From an uncultured bacterium (GTDB lineage: Bacteria > Hydrogenedentota > Hydrogenedentia > Hydrogenedentales > SLHB01): a stretch of 51,022 nucleotides of DNA. The notes beneath the pieces are model-generated. The model saw nothing but the letters and a program-made list of their open reading frames with translations. It did no database searches and had not been told where the DNA came from. The stretch covers positions 1-51,022 of the forward strand of contig CALEZK010000361.1 of NCBI GenBank assembly GCA_937928585.1. Direction: 5' to 3'. This document shows, piece after piece, positions 41,001-49,752 of the stretch. Position 1 is the first letter of the stretch; each line of letters opens with the position of its first letter. The translations under genes and the position numbers were made by a program.

Positions 41001-43214
41001 TTACCAATTATACGCGCGCAACACCGAGTCGCCCTGAACGATCACATATTCGGAATTGGAATCGCCGTCGAGTTCGCAAAGCGTACGATTGCCAATAGCA
41101 GGCCAACTTGTTGATTGCAAAGAGGATTCGTCAAGTTCAACTCGTTGGCCGTTTTCGGTTGTGATCGCAATTACGGAGGCATCTTCAAGCACGACGACAA
41201 CAACCTCGCCGTGGACTGGCGTTTGAAGTGTATCGGATGGCGTGCCGTCAATAGCTCCAGGCAGTGTTTCCTCCCATACGACGTTGCCATGAGGGTCGAT
41301 AAGCGAGATGCGATCGCGTTTCTTTCCGCCTACAACAATAAGATCATTCCTCGAATCGCCGTTTCGATCAGCGCGAACGATTCGGTAAACAGGCCCTTCC
41401 ACGCTGGCTGTCCATAATTGGTTGCCGTCCGAGCGAAATGCTACGACCGCTCCATTCTCCATACCCACAACAATTTCTTCGCCCCGCTTCGGATTCAAAT
41501 TAGCGAATAGCGGTGGCGCAGTCGGTTCGGAAGGCAATTGCCTATGCCAGAGCCTTTCCCCAGATTCGTCCAGCAGAACCAACGAATCACCATTTACAGA
41601 CCCAACTATGGTTTTCTTGTTCCAGTAGCGCCCAGTCACCGGCCAGAAAAGAAAGCCATGGTTGGGAGCTTCCCAAAGCACGCCATTCAAGGCACTCACG
41701 CACATCATGTCACCGTTCGCCGTGTTGCCTATCAGTTCCTCGATTCCATCCCGATCGAAATCTACCGCCGTCCAGCGACTCTCCAGTTTTGTGAACGTGT
41801 TGAGCCGCCAGAATGGGGCATCCATCGCCTCAATGCTGAAGGTCCGGGACACTGGTGTCATGCCTGTCGCGGCGTAGACAAGACGAATCGATACAGACTC
41901 GTTTGGACGCGTATTCGTCCGGAGCGACGCCCGTGATTCGAGAGTTTCCCCCGGAGCGAGCGATGCGGACACAGTGTCAGGTTGTATGGACGCGCGACCC
42001 AATGGCACTGCGGCAAGAGAGCCGGATAGGGTCGCCCCGGTATGGTTTATCCAACCAAAGCGCACGGGTGTGGTGGAATTGCCTGAGACGATTGGGACTT
42101 CCGGTTCGAACCAGAGCGCTGCGGGCGTGACCCAGTCGCGCAGTGGTAGGTGCTCAATGAGCATCGGGACTTCGCTGGGTTCAATTCGTGCCATTCCGTT
42201 CGATGCCGCGACAACGCTTCTTTCGCCGTTCAGAAGATTGACGACCGAAACGGAGGCATCGCTCGTAGCGAAATCAAGAGGTTTATCAGAACCTTCCAAT
42301 ATCGCAACACTCGCGCCTTGCTCGTCACGATAGACATAGGCAAGTGTGTCCCCGACAAGTAACGAGCCAACTCGCGACGGAGAGGTTAACTCTGTGGGTA
42401 TCGGCGCAAACTGCGGCGAAGCAGGATTGCACCATACCGCCTGCTGCGATGTGGCCATCGCGCGCAGCGCGCTAGTGCCGCTCGTCAGTAGCGGAACGAC
42501 TGTGCAATGTCGCGCGATCGCGTCCCATGTGCTATCGCGAAACTGATCCCGAACTTGCGCGAGGTATTGTTGCGAATCAACATCTGCTTCAGCGAGAAGA
42601 TAGATAGGGTTCAGCGAATCATGCGCCACGGTTTCGACAAAGCCACCAAAACACTCCAACCATAGGGGTGAATCTTCACTCGGCATGACGAGACACAGTT
42701 CGAGCGATGGCGTCGTCCTTCGCAATTCCCGACCTACGGCCTCGCCCAACGCGCGCGCGCCCGCGGCGAGGGTGAACATCGAGACTCCGTCATACTTTCC
42801 CGAATCCAGTGTCTCTTGATGTTCCAGCAAAAGTAAGACGAGCCCGCCCAACTTATTGTCATGGGTGCTCTGGGCCACGCGCATGATCGCATCAACGGCG
42901 TTTGCCCGCGCCTGTGGATCTGTCAACAGCAAGGCGTCCGATGCAATCTCTGCAGGCACAAACACCGTTTCGATTCCATGCGCCTGTTGCGCGGCGCGCA
43001 ACACTGCAAAATCTTTCGCGCGGTGTTTCAGAATCAACTTATCGGGAGAGTGGAGCAGATAGCGCGCCATGACAGACGCGTCCAGAAGATCCGACTCGGT
43101 TATGAGTGCGAGAATCTGGACCTTGGGAAACAAGGGCGGCGCCGACTCACCCTCAAATGTCAGAGTGAGCAGCGCCGCCAGAAATATGATGTTACGCCAT
43201 CCGGACTTCTGCAT
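41001..43214 (-). CDS. Large secreted protein with C-terminal FG-GAP-like beta-propeller
   Basis: The 737-residue protein has a signal peptide (IIFLAALLTLTFEGESA). The C-terminal third (from about residue 470) has repeated strands with DFDRDGIEELIGN, NLNPKRGEEIVVG, RADRNGDSRNDLIVVG and ELDGDSNSEYVIVQ, the calcium-binding FG-GAP/VCBS-like units of a seven- or eight-bladed propeller. The N-terminal two thirds are unrecognised; a beta-sandwich-like stretch lies near 365-455. No membrane anchor or peptidase motif is seen. It is probably extracellular or periplasmic; function unknown. Confidence 0.7.
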   Translation of the reverse strand: MQKSGWRNIIFLAALLTLTFEGESAPPLFPKVQILALITESDLLDASVMARYLLHSPDKLILKHRAKDFAVLRAAQQAHGIETVFVPAEIASDALLLTDPQARANAVDAIMRVAQSTHDNKLGGLVLLLLEHQETLDSGKYDGVSMFTLAAGARALGEAVGRELRRTTPSLELCLVMPSEDSPLWLECFGGFVETVAHDSLNPIYLLAEADVDSQQYLAQVRDQFRDSTWDAIARHCTVVPLLTSGTSALRAMATSQQAVWCNPASPQFAPIPTELTSPSRVGSLLVGDTLAYVYRDEQGASVAILEGSDKPLDFATSDASVSVVNLLNGERSVVAASNGMARIEPSEVPMLIEHLPLRDWVTPAALWFEPEVPIVSGNSTTPVRFGWINHTGATLSGSLAAVPLGRASIQPDTVSASLAPGETLESRASLRTNTRPNESVSIRLVYAATGMTPVSRTFSIEAMDAPFWRLNTFTKLESRWTAVDFDRDGIEELIGNTANGDMMCVSALNGVLWEAPNHGFLFWPVTGRYWNKKTIVGSVNGDSLVLLDESGERLWHRQLPSEPTAPPLFANLNPKRGEEIVVGMENGAVVAFRSDGNQLWTASVEGPVYRIVRADRNGDSRNDLIVVGGKKRDRISLIDPHGNVVWEETLPGAIDGTPSDTLQTPVHGEVVVVVLEDASVIAITTENGQRVELDESSLQSTSWPAIGNRTLCELDGDSNSEYVIVQGDSVLRAYNW

Positions 43215-43275
43215 GACCCCAATAGTACTTGCCGAAGTATTGATGCGTAAAATGAGACAGATTCAATTTTTAGGA

Positions 43276-43308
43276 GGACGCGCTCACCCGCCCCAACGGG
43301 TCGCGTCC
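43276..43308 (-). terminator. Hairpin downstream of the cold-shock gene
   Basis: GGACGCG and CGCGTCC form the outer stem, and ACCCG with CGGGT an inner stem, separated by three unpaired bases on one side. It lies about 20 bp after the cold-shock stop on the minus strand and could end that transcript. Confidence 0.6.
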
Positions 43309-43329
43309 ATGAATCGGGCGCCGTGTGGA

Positions 43330-43545
43330 TTACGGGCGCGAAACGTTCACGGCCTGAAGGCCTTTCGGACTCTCCAACAGTTCAAACTCGACTTCTTCTC
43401 CTTCGCGCAACGTGCGAAACCCCTCCATCTTGATCGCACTGTGATGCACAAACACGTCCGGGCTGTCGTCACGCGTGATGAAACCATAGCCCTTTTGGTC
43501 ATTAAACCACTTCACGCGCCCCTTGAGATGTCCGTTACCACTCAT
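43330..43545 (-). CDS. Cold-shock-domain protein
   Basis: The 71-residue protein is a single cold-shock domain that binds single-stranded RNA and DNA. Both RNP motifs are present: KGYGFI (RNP1) and VFVHHS (RNP2), with the typical KWFNDQKGYG start and EEVEFEL strand. The ATG at MSGNG has a GAGGGA ribosome site; a start six codons earlier is less likely. A long structured leader upstream suggests post-transcriptional control. Confidence 0.95.
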   Translation of the reverse strand: MSGNGHLKGRVKWFNDQKGYGFITRDDSPDVFVHHSAIKMEGFRTLREGEEVEFELLESPKGLQAVNVSRP

Positions 43546-43586
43546 ACAACTATTCCCTCTCACTAATGGAACACTACACCCACACA

Positions 43587-43635
43587 GTAAATCCAGACGA
43601 AAGCGACGGCGCTTTCGGTCCCTCCACGGATTTAC
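43587..43635 (-). promoter_or_regulatory. Large two-part hairpin in the cold-shock gene leader
   Basis: The outer stem is GTAAATCC with GGATTTAC (8 bp) and the inner stem is CGAAAGCG-ACGG-CGCTTTCG (8 bp, 4-base loop). It begins about 40 bases upstream of the cold-shock start, so it would be in the 5' leader if the promoter is farther upstream. Confidence 0.6.
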
Positions 43636-43723
43636 CCTGCAAATTCTAGAATATCCCGAAATGCGGAATCTGTCAATCCCTCGTATCTGAAAGAAGACAA
43701 GGAAGCGGCGGAAGGCCGGGGTA

Positions 43724-44794
43724 CTACTTGCGCTTGAGGAGGCTAGTGATGAAGTTGAGGATTTTCGAGACTAGAGAATCTGGTGGCTGGTGTGTCGGTT
43801 CCACTGGAATTGGCGTCGCATCTCCGCCGGAAACGGGCAGCGGGGTCTGCTGTTGGACGAGTTCCTCTTCCGAACCAGGGATGGCCACGCCGGTGGAAGA
43901 CTTGTACAACTGTGCGAGGGCCTGCCGAAACTCCCGGGCATCCTGGTACCGCGCAGTGGGGTCCTTGGCCATCGCCTTTGCCACGAAGGAATTTGCCTCC
44001 GTCGAAAGTTCGGGCACCAGATCGGTGATTTTTATGTCGCCTTTTGGCAATTGGCCCGTCAGCAATTCGTAGAACATGACGCCGAGCGAGTAGATGTCCG
44101 CCCGCTTGTCGACTTCCGCGGCGCTCATGCGCTGCTCCGGGGCCATGTACTGTTGCTTGCCCAAGCTCACGCCAATCATTGTGAACTGCGATTCCACGTT
44201 CGTCAGCTTGGCCAATCCGAAGTCCAACAGCTTGATGTTGCCGTTTGCCAGCACCATGACGTTGTCTGGCGACAAGTCGCGATGCACGGCATACTGGTGG
44301 GCATGTTCAAGGGCGTGACAGAGCAGGCTGAGAATGCGCACCACGGATCCCAACCCCAGCTTGCCCTTTTTCTTCATCCACTTGTAGAGGCTGGTACCGT
44401 CGACGTATTCCATCGTGTAATACAGCATCGAACCAACTTGCTGCGCATCGAAAATCCTTACGATACAAGGGTGGTCCAGTTGCCGGACCGCGCTGACTTC
44501 GCGCACAAAGCGTTTCACCGCATGGCTACTCGACAGGTACTGGGGCAGGAGCGTCTTCAACGCCATGGGCTGCTGCATTTCTCTGTCCCACACGAGGTAA
44601 ACCATTCCCATCCCGCCGCGGCCCAGCATCTTCTGCACTTCGTACCGATTCACGATAACATCGCCAGGCTTGAACCCGGCCGTAAGCTTCTTGAGGGTTT
44701 CTTTGTCTGGATGGGTGGTGGCATGGCTCGGATGGCTAGGCAGGCCCGATGAGCCAGTGGTTTCAGGCTTGGATTGGTCGCTCACAGTCCCCAC
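43724..44794 (-). CDS. Hanks-type serine/threonine protein kinase
   Basis: The 356-residue protein has a kinase domain at about residues 49-300: the Gly loop GRGGMGMVYLV, the lysine in MALKTL, the catalytic loop HRDLSPDN, DFGLAKL, the APEQR motif and DIYSLGVMFYELLTG. All residues needed for activity are there. The N-terminus is Ser/Pro/His-rich and unrecognised, and the C-terminus ends in an amphipathic or weakly hydrophobic stretch (SKILNFITSLLKRK) that may associate with the membrane; no PASTA domain is seen. It starts at a GTG; a second GTG three codons later follows a better G-rich ribosome site. Target unknown. Confidence 0.92.
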   Translation of the reverse strand: MGTVSDQSKPETTGSSGLPSHPSHATTHPDKETLKKLTAGFKPGDVIVNRYEVQKMLGRGGMGMVYLVWDREMQQPMALKTLLPQYLSSSHAVKRFVREVSAVRQLDHPCIVRIFDAQQVGSMLYYTMEYVDGTSLYKWMKKKGKLGLGSVVRILSLLCHALEHAHQYAVHRDLSPDNVMVLANGNIKLLDFGLAKLTNVESQFTMIGVSLGKQQYMAPEQRMSAAEVDKRADIYSLGVMFYELLTGQLPKGDIKITDLVPELSTEANSFVAKAMAKDPTARYQDAREFRQALAQLYKSSTGVAIPGSEEELVQQQTPLPVSGGDATPIPVEPTHQPPDSLVSKILNFITSLLKRK

Positions 44795-44962
44795 CCCTTT
44801 GAGCCGCGTGTGCGTACGCTGCGCATTCTAGCACAAGAGGAAGAGAATAGGTGAGAATCGCTCACTAAGGTTCGGGCGTAATGCTGGAATTCGAAACGCG
44901 GCCTGCGAAATCACTCGCCCTGCGGGGTTCTCAGTCTGCCAATGCGTGTCCGGCGCGTGCTG

Positions 44963-45415
44963 CTACTTCCCCGTATGGCCGAATCCACCTTCGCCCCGAA
45001 CGGTCTCGTCCAGTGTGTCGGCGATGGACCACTCCACCCGCGTGACCGGAGCGACGACCATCTGCGCGATACGGTCTCCCCGCTGGATTACAAAGGGCTC
45101 TTGTCCGAGGTTTGCCATGATGATGCGAATCTCGCCGCGGTAGTCCGCGTCGATAGTCCCCGGGGTATTGAGCAGGGAGATTCCGTGCTTCAACGCGAGG
45201 CCGCTACGCGGACGAATCTGTGCTTCATACCCTTCCGGCAGGGCGATTCGGAGGCCCGTGGGAATTAGGGCGCGCTCTCCGGGTTGCAAGGTTTGCGGAA
45301 CGGTAACGGAAGCCCGCAGGTCCATGCCTGCCGCGTGCTCCGTTTCGTAAGCAGGAAGCGGGATATCGTCGCAGTTGGGCTCGCGCAGAATTTGTACGGT
45401 CACGGTACGGCTCAC
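44963..45415 (-). CDS. dut: Deoxyuridine 5'-triphosphate nucleotidohydrolase
   Basis: The 150-residue trimeric dUTPase hydrolyses dUTP to dUMP, keeping uracil out of DNA. The five family motifs are visible: AGMDLRA, RPRSGLA, GTIDADYRGEI, RGDRIAQMV and the C-terminal GEGGFGHTGK that closes over the active site. The GTG start overlaps the stop of the M16 peptidase gene (GTGA), so translation is probably coupled. The arrangement rpsO-pnp-M16-dut is conserved in many bacteria. Confidence 0.95.
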   Translation of the reverse strand: MSRTVTVQILREPNCDDIPLPAYETEHAAGMDLRASVTVPQTLQPGERALIPTGLRIALPEGYEAQIRPRSGLALKHGISLLNTPGTIDADYRGEIRIIMANLGQEPFVIQRGDRIAQMVVAPVTRVEWSIADTLDETVRGEGGFGHTGK

Positions 45416-46686
45416 AGCGGCACTTCCTCCAGAATTACGCCATCGATTGGCCCGAGTGACACCAGCGCGCACTGATCCGCGGTGTAGCGGTCGCACGCCA
45501 ACTCCTGGATTTGCTCGGCAGTCACGGATTCGACACCGGCGATAATTTCATCCACGGTGATAATGCGCCCGTGATACATATACGATTTCGCCATGCGCGT
45601 CATGCGATTAAACGTGCTCTCGAGTGTCATCAAAACACTGCCCTTAAGCTGTTCGCGGTTCAACTCGAGTTCCTGTTGCGGGAGCGGTTCCTCGCGCATT
45701 TTCCGGATTTCCGCGAATGCCAACTCATACGTCTTCTTGAGGTTTTCCGGCGCGACAGCTGCGTAGACACCCATCGAGCCGGTCCGCCAGTACGTCGAAT
45801 TGTATCCGTAGATGGAGTAAGCCAGGCCTTCCTGCTCGCGAATCGATTCAAACAACCGCGATGTAGATCCGCCGCCGAGCGCATTCGACAACATGTTGTA
45901 CACAAACCTGCGCGGGTCGTGCACGCCCGGGCCGGGAAACGCGAAACACAGATGGTTCTGTGTGATATCGCTGTCGAGTTGCTGGATGCCCGCGGTGAAC
46001 GCCGGCGCGCCGTCCGGTTGTTTCGCGCCGCCGGGTTCCAGCGCGCCAAACTCGCGCTCAATCTGCGCAAGCACGATTTCCGGGTCAAACGATCCCGCGA
46101 CCGAAACAATCAGATTGTCCGGGCGATACCAATGCCGGTAGTACGCGCGCACATCGTCGATGGTCATGCCAGACATTGTCTCTTTGGTGCCCGTTATCGG
46201 CATGCCGAGCGCGTGCGATGGCCAGACATTCTTGGTCAGCACGTCATGGACATGGTCCTCGGGAACATCGTCAATGCTCGCGATCTCTTCGAGAATGACA
46301 TTGCGCTCTTTCTCGAAATCGAACAGCTGCGAGTCCTTCAGAATATCCGCGAGAATCTCAATGGCCGTGCCGACGTGTTCGCCCAGCATCTTCGCGTAAA
46401 GACAGGTGTAATCACGCGAGGTAAATGCATTGAGGTGGCCGCCTTTCGATTCGATGGCCTCCATCAACTGTCGGGCAGAGCGCGTGCTGGTGCCTTTGAA
46501 GAACAGGTGTTCGAGAAAATGCGATACACCCGCCAGCGCCGGTTCTTCGTTTGCGGAGCCTGTGGCGATCCAGATTCCAGTGGACGCCGTGCGCAGATAG
46601 GGCAACGGTTCCAACAACACGGTTAGCCCGTTCGGAAGTTTGTGGATGGATGAAGTGTCGACGGTTATCGAGGGTGCTATAGCCAT
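45412..46686 (-). CDS. M16-family zinc peptidase (YmxG/MPP-like)
   Basis: The 424-residue protein has the inverted zinc site HFLEH at residues 56-60, followed by the LFFKGT stretch and a downstream FEKERNVILEEIASIDD segment that should carry the third ligand. The N-terminal NGLTVLLEPLP and the C-terminal half (from about residue 215) fit the two M16 domains. The family resembles mitochondrial processing peptidase and the YmxG/MlpA proteases next to pnp in other bacteria. Substrate unknown. The ATG at MAIAPSITV is preferred because the residues before it do not match the family. Confidence 0.92.
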   Translation of the reverse strand: MAIAPSITVDTSSIHKLPNGLTVLLEPLPYLRTASTGIWIATGSANEEPALAGVSHFLEHLFFKGTSTRSARQLMEAIESKGGHLNAFTSRDYTCLYAKMLGEHVGTAIEILADILKDSQLFDFEKERNVILEEIASIDDVPEDHVHDVLTKNVWPSHALGMPITGTKETMSGMTIDDVRAYYRHWYRPDNLIVSVAGSFDPEIVLAQIEREFGALEPGGAKQPDGAPAFTAGIQQLDSDITQNHLCFAFPGPGVHDPRRFVYNMLSNALGGGSTSRLFESIREQEGLAYSIYGYNSTYWRTGSMGVYAAVAPENLKKTYELAFAEIRKMREEPLPQQELELNREQLKGSVLMTLESTFNRMTRMAKSYMYHGRIITVDEIIAGVESVTAEQIQELACDRYTADQCALVSLGPIDGVILEEVPL

Positions 46687-46813
46687 AAGAGCGTCTGCGC
46701 AATGTCCTTGTTGTGTGCCGCTGCCAGATTCGAAAGATCGGATTGTAGCGAGGCCCGTCCGGCACACCATTTTCGCGGGGTAACCCGGCCGCCGCGGAAC
46801 TTGTTCGTGATAA

Positions 46814-46848
46814 CACACACGGCGCTGGGGGTGCCAGCGCCGTGTGTG
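46814..46848 (-). terminator. Hairpin between pnp and the M16 peptidase gene
   Basis: A 15-bp perfect stem (CACACACGGCGCTGG and complement) with a five-base loop lies just after the pnp stop. The T-run is poor, so it may be partial and let transcription into the peptidase gene. Confidence 0.65.
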
Positions 46849-46859
46849 AAGCAAGCTTA

Positions 46860-49133
46860 CTAGTAGCGGTCGCGTCCACCGCCGCCACGGCCGCCGCGAT
46901 CGCCGCCACGGCCACCGCCGCCGCCACCGCCACGACCTCCACGGTCGCCGCCACGACCGCCGCGATCACCGCGGTCGCCACGCTCTTCACGCGGCCGGCG
47001 CTGCGCATAGTCTTCGTCGCTGATCAGACCAAGCTCACGATCCGCTTCCACCTTCGACAGGTTGACGCGGCCCATCTTGTCGATCTCGATCACTTTCACG
47101 TTCACGTCGTCACCGACATCAACGACGTCAGTAACTTCGTTCACGCGGCCCACAGCCAGTTCGGAGATATGTACGAGGCCTTCCTTGCCGCCCATGACCG
47201 CGACGAATGCGCCGAACGGCATAATGCGCGTGACCTTGCCTGCGTACACCTGGCCGACTTCCGGCTCGGCAGTGATGCTCTGAATCCACTTGATAGCGGC
47301 TTGGGCGGATTCGTTGTCCACCGCGGCAACGTTGACCGTGCCGTCGTCCTGGATTTCGATTTCCGCGCCGGAGGTGCGCTGAATCTCCCGAATGACTTTG
47401 CCGCCCGGTCCGATGACTTCGCGGATTTTGTCGACGGGAATGTGAATGGTGATGATTCGCGGCGCGTACTGCGACATTTCTCTGCGCGATTCCGCCAGAC
47501 ACTCGCGCATCTTCTCGAGGATATGAAGACGGCCTTCGCGTGCCTGATGCAGCGCCTTGGACATTACCTCGCGCGGCACGCCCATCACCTTGCAGTCCAT
47601 CTGGAATGCGGTGATGCCGTTTGCCGTCCCGCACACCTTAAAGTCCATATCGCCGAGGTGATCTTCCGCGCCGAGGATGTCGCTGAGGACGGCAACGCGG
47701 TCGCCCTCTTTAATCATGCCCATCGCGATACCCGCGACCGGGGCCTTGATCGGCACGCCGGCGTCCATCAGAGCAAGCGTCGCGCCACAGGCCGACGCCA
47801 TCGAGCTGGAGCCGTTGCTTTCCGTCACGTCCGACACGACGCGAATCGTGTAGGGGAACGGCGATTCGTCACCGTCAATCGGGATGATGCTCTCGACCGC
47901 ACGCTCCGCCAACTTGCCGTGGCCAATCTCGCGACGGCCAGGGCCGCTGATGCGGCGCACTTCGCCGACAGACCAGCTCGGGAAATTGTAGTGCAGCATG
48001 AAGCGCTTGAACTCTTCGCCGGACAACTCGTCCGTGCGCTGTTCGTCGCGGCTGGTGCCGAGCGTTGCCGTCACAATCGCCTGCGTTTCGCCTCGGGTAA
48101 ACAGGCATGAGCCGTGCACGCGCGGAAGAATGCCGACTTCAATCGAGATCGGGCGGATGGTTTTCGTATCGCGACCATCGAGGCGAACGCCATCGGTCAA
48201 CACCTGTTCGCGCATCATTTTTTTCTCGAGCGAACTGAACACGCCGCCGATCATCGCTTCGCGTTGAAGATACACTTCTTCGCCATACTTCGCTTTTAGA
48301 TCGTCGAGCATCTCTTTTTTCAACGCAGCAAGACCTTCGGCGCGTTCCTGTTTCTGCTGCGGGGCAAGCAGGTTCTTGAGCTTGGTCGCCGCGACGCCTT
48401 CGACATCCGCGACGATGGTCTCGTCCTGCTTCGGGGGTTCGTAAGTCATCTTCTCGACGCCAACGCGCTTGCGGAAGGCTTCGATAGCATCGCAGATCTG
48501 TTTGATGTAGCCGTGTCCGAATTCCAGCGCTTCGAGCATCTTCTCTTCCGAGAGTTGCTTTGCGGCGCCTTCCACCATCGTGATGGCATCCTTGGTGCCC
48601 GCGATCACGAGGTCGAGCTCGCTGTCTATCATCGAAGACATTGCGGGATTGACGACAAGTTCACCGTCGATAAGGCCGACGCGCACCGCGCCGATCGGTC
48701 CGTCAAACGGCACCTTCGAAATGTGCAACGAAGCAGACGCGCCGATGATGCTGAGCACGTCCGGGTTGTTCTCGTTGTCGGTCGAGAAGACCGTCGAGAA
48801 GACCTGCACTTCGTTGTAGAAGCCTTTTGGAAACAAAGGGCGCAGCGGACGATCCGTCAGGCGGCACACGAGCACTTCGCGCTCGCTCGGACGCCCTTCA
48901 CGCCGGAAAAAGTTTCCGGGAATGCGGCCAGCCGCGAAGCTTTTCTCGCGGTAGTCCACCGTCAGCGGGAAGAAATCCTGCCCTTCTCTAAGTTCGGTCG
49001 CGACACAAATCGCCGAAAGCACCATGGTTTCCCCGCAGGTAACCATGACGGCGCCTTGCGCCTGCTTTGCGATTCTGCCGGTTTCCAGGATGATCTCCGT
49101 GGAACCGACAGGAATTGAGAGACGTTCTACCAT
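46860..49133 (-). CDS. pnp: Polyribonucleotide nucleotidyltransferase (PNPase)
   Basis: The 757-residue exonuclease degrades RNA from the 3' end with phosphate. It has two RNase PH domains (first with RGETMVLSAICVA-like sequence near residue 30, second with SREQRTDELSGE-like sequence near 370 and GDMDFKVCGT near 500), then a KH domain (DKIREVIGPGGKVIREIQ) and an S1 domain (GQVYAGKVTRIMPFGAFVAVMGGKEGLVHIS). The C-terminus adds an unusual Arg/Gly-rich tail of about 45 residues. The ATG at MVERLSIPVG has a GGAG upstream. It follows rpsO on the same strand after a gap holding two small hairpins. Confidence 0.96.
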   Translation of the reverse strand: MVERLSIPVGSTEIILETGRIAKQAQGAVMVTCGETMVLSAICVATELREGQDFFPLTVDYREKSFAAGRIPGNFFRREGRPSEREVLVCRLTDRPLRPLFPKGFYNEVQVFSTVFSTDNENNPDVLSIIGASASLHISKVPFDGPIGAVRVGLIDGELVVNPAMSSMIDSELDLVIAGTKDAITMVEGAAKQLSEEKMLEALEFGHGYIKQICDAIEAFRKRVGVEKMTYEPPKQDETIVADVEGVAATKLKNLLAPQQKQERAEGLAALKKEMLDDLKAKYGEEVYLQREAMIGGVFSSLEKKMMREQVLTDGVRLDGRDTKTIRPISIEVGILPRVHGSCLFTRGETQAIVTATLGTSRDEQRTDELSGEEFKRFMLHYNFPSWSVGEVRRISGPGRREIGHGKLAERAVESIIPIDGDESPFPYTIRVVSDVTESNGSSSMASACGATLALMDAGVPIKAPVAGIAMGMIKEGDRVAVLSDILGAEDHLGDMDFKVCGTANGITAFQMDCKVMGVPREVMSKALHQAREGRLHILEKMRECLAESRREMSQYAPRIITIHIPVDKIREVIGPGGKVIREIQRTSGAEIEIQDDGTVNVAAVDNESAQAAIKWIQSITAEPEVGQVYAGKVTRIMPFGAFVAVMGGKEGLVHISELAVGRVNEVTDVVDVGDDVNVKVIEIDKMGRVNLSKVEADRELGLISDEDYAQRRPREERGDRGDRGGRGGDRGGRGGGGGGGRGGDRGGRGGGGRDRY

Positions 49134-49264
49134 ACTGTTTTCTTTTCTCCGTTTTGGATGTGGTGGAACACCTCTCAAAGCGCTCCACGCCGTTCTTATT
49201 TATTTCTACTTTCGTTAAACGTGTTTTCAGACGCGCCACTGTTTCAGCGCACAACTCTTAACTC

Positions 49265-49333
49265 GTTCCCAGGCTCGTGCCTGGAAACGCGCTCTTGCAA
49301 AGCTCCGCTCGGCGCACGGGAAGCAAAGCTTCC
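49265..49333 (-). repeat. Two tandem hairpins between rpsO and pnp, dispersed-repeat-like
   Basis: GTTCCCAGGC-TCGT-GCCTGGAAAC (9 of 10 pairs) is followed 30 bp later by GGAAGC-AAA-GCTTCC (6 bp). The wording ctcgttcccaggct...cctgg...cgc followed by a gctccgc and a gcttcc segment resembles a widespread palindromic repeat seen in many environmental bacterial genomes. In transcripts it would lie between rpsO and pnp, where processing hairpins are common. Confidence 0.6.
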
Positions 49334-49351
49334 ACCCCGCCGACGCAGCGA

Positions 49352-49624
49352 CTACTTGCGCAATCCGAGGCTCTTCACCAATGCGCGATAGCGCTCGACG
49401 TTCTGCTCGCGCACGTAGTTCAAGAGGTTGCGGCGGCGACCCACCAGCTTCAGCAACCCGCGACGGCCCGCGAAATCCTTCGCATGCGTCTTAAAGTGCT
49501 CGGTAAGGTCGTTGATGCGGGCCGTGAGCAGCGCGATCTGCACTTCCGCCGATCCCGTGTCGCCCTCGTGCTTCGCATTCGTTTTGATGATTTCGGTCTT
49601 GCGGTCTTTCGTCAATGTCGACAT
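49352..49624 (-). CDS. rpsO: 30S ribosomal protein S15
   Basis: The 90-residue protein matches S15 over its full length: KHEGDTGSAEVQIALLTARINDLTEH, the HAKDFAGRRGLLKLVGRRRNLLNYV block and the C-terminal YRALVKSLGLRK. It binds 16S rRNA helices 20-22 and starts assembly of the small-subunit platform. It precedes pnp on the same strand, the common arrangement. An AAAGGACAAGG stretch upstream supplies the ribosome site. Confidence 0.98.
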   Translation of the reverse strand: MSTLTKDRKTEIIKTNAKHEGDTGSAEVQIALLTARINDLTEHFKTHAKDFAGRRGLLKLVGRRRNLLNYVREQNVERYRALVKSLGLRK

Positions 49625-49752
49625 GATTCACCTTGTCCTTTCGGTTCGCCCGGCCCCAGTGCGGCATCGGTGAGTTTGCTCGACCGAGCGCCGGGTAGGT
49701 ACTTCACAATTCGCGAAAACCATTTTCGCGAAGAAAACGCGGAAACAATTCG

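Noticed and set aside
46842..48110. Long plus-strand frame (422 residues) opposite pnp
   Set aside because: It is antisense to pnp, has a composition expected of high-GC shadows, begins in the Arg-Gly repeat and resembles no protein.
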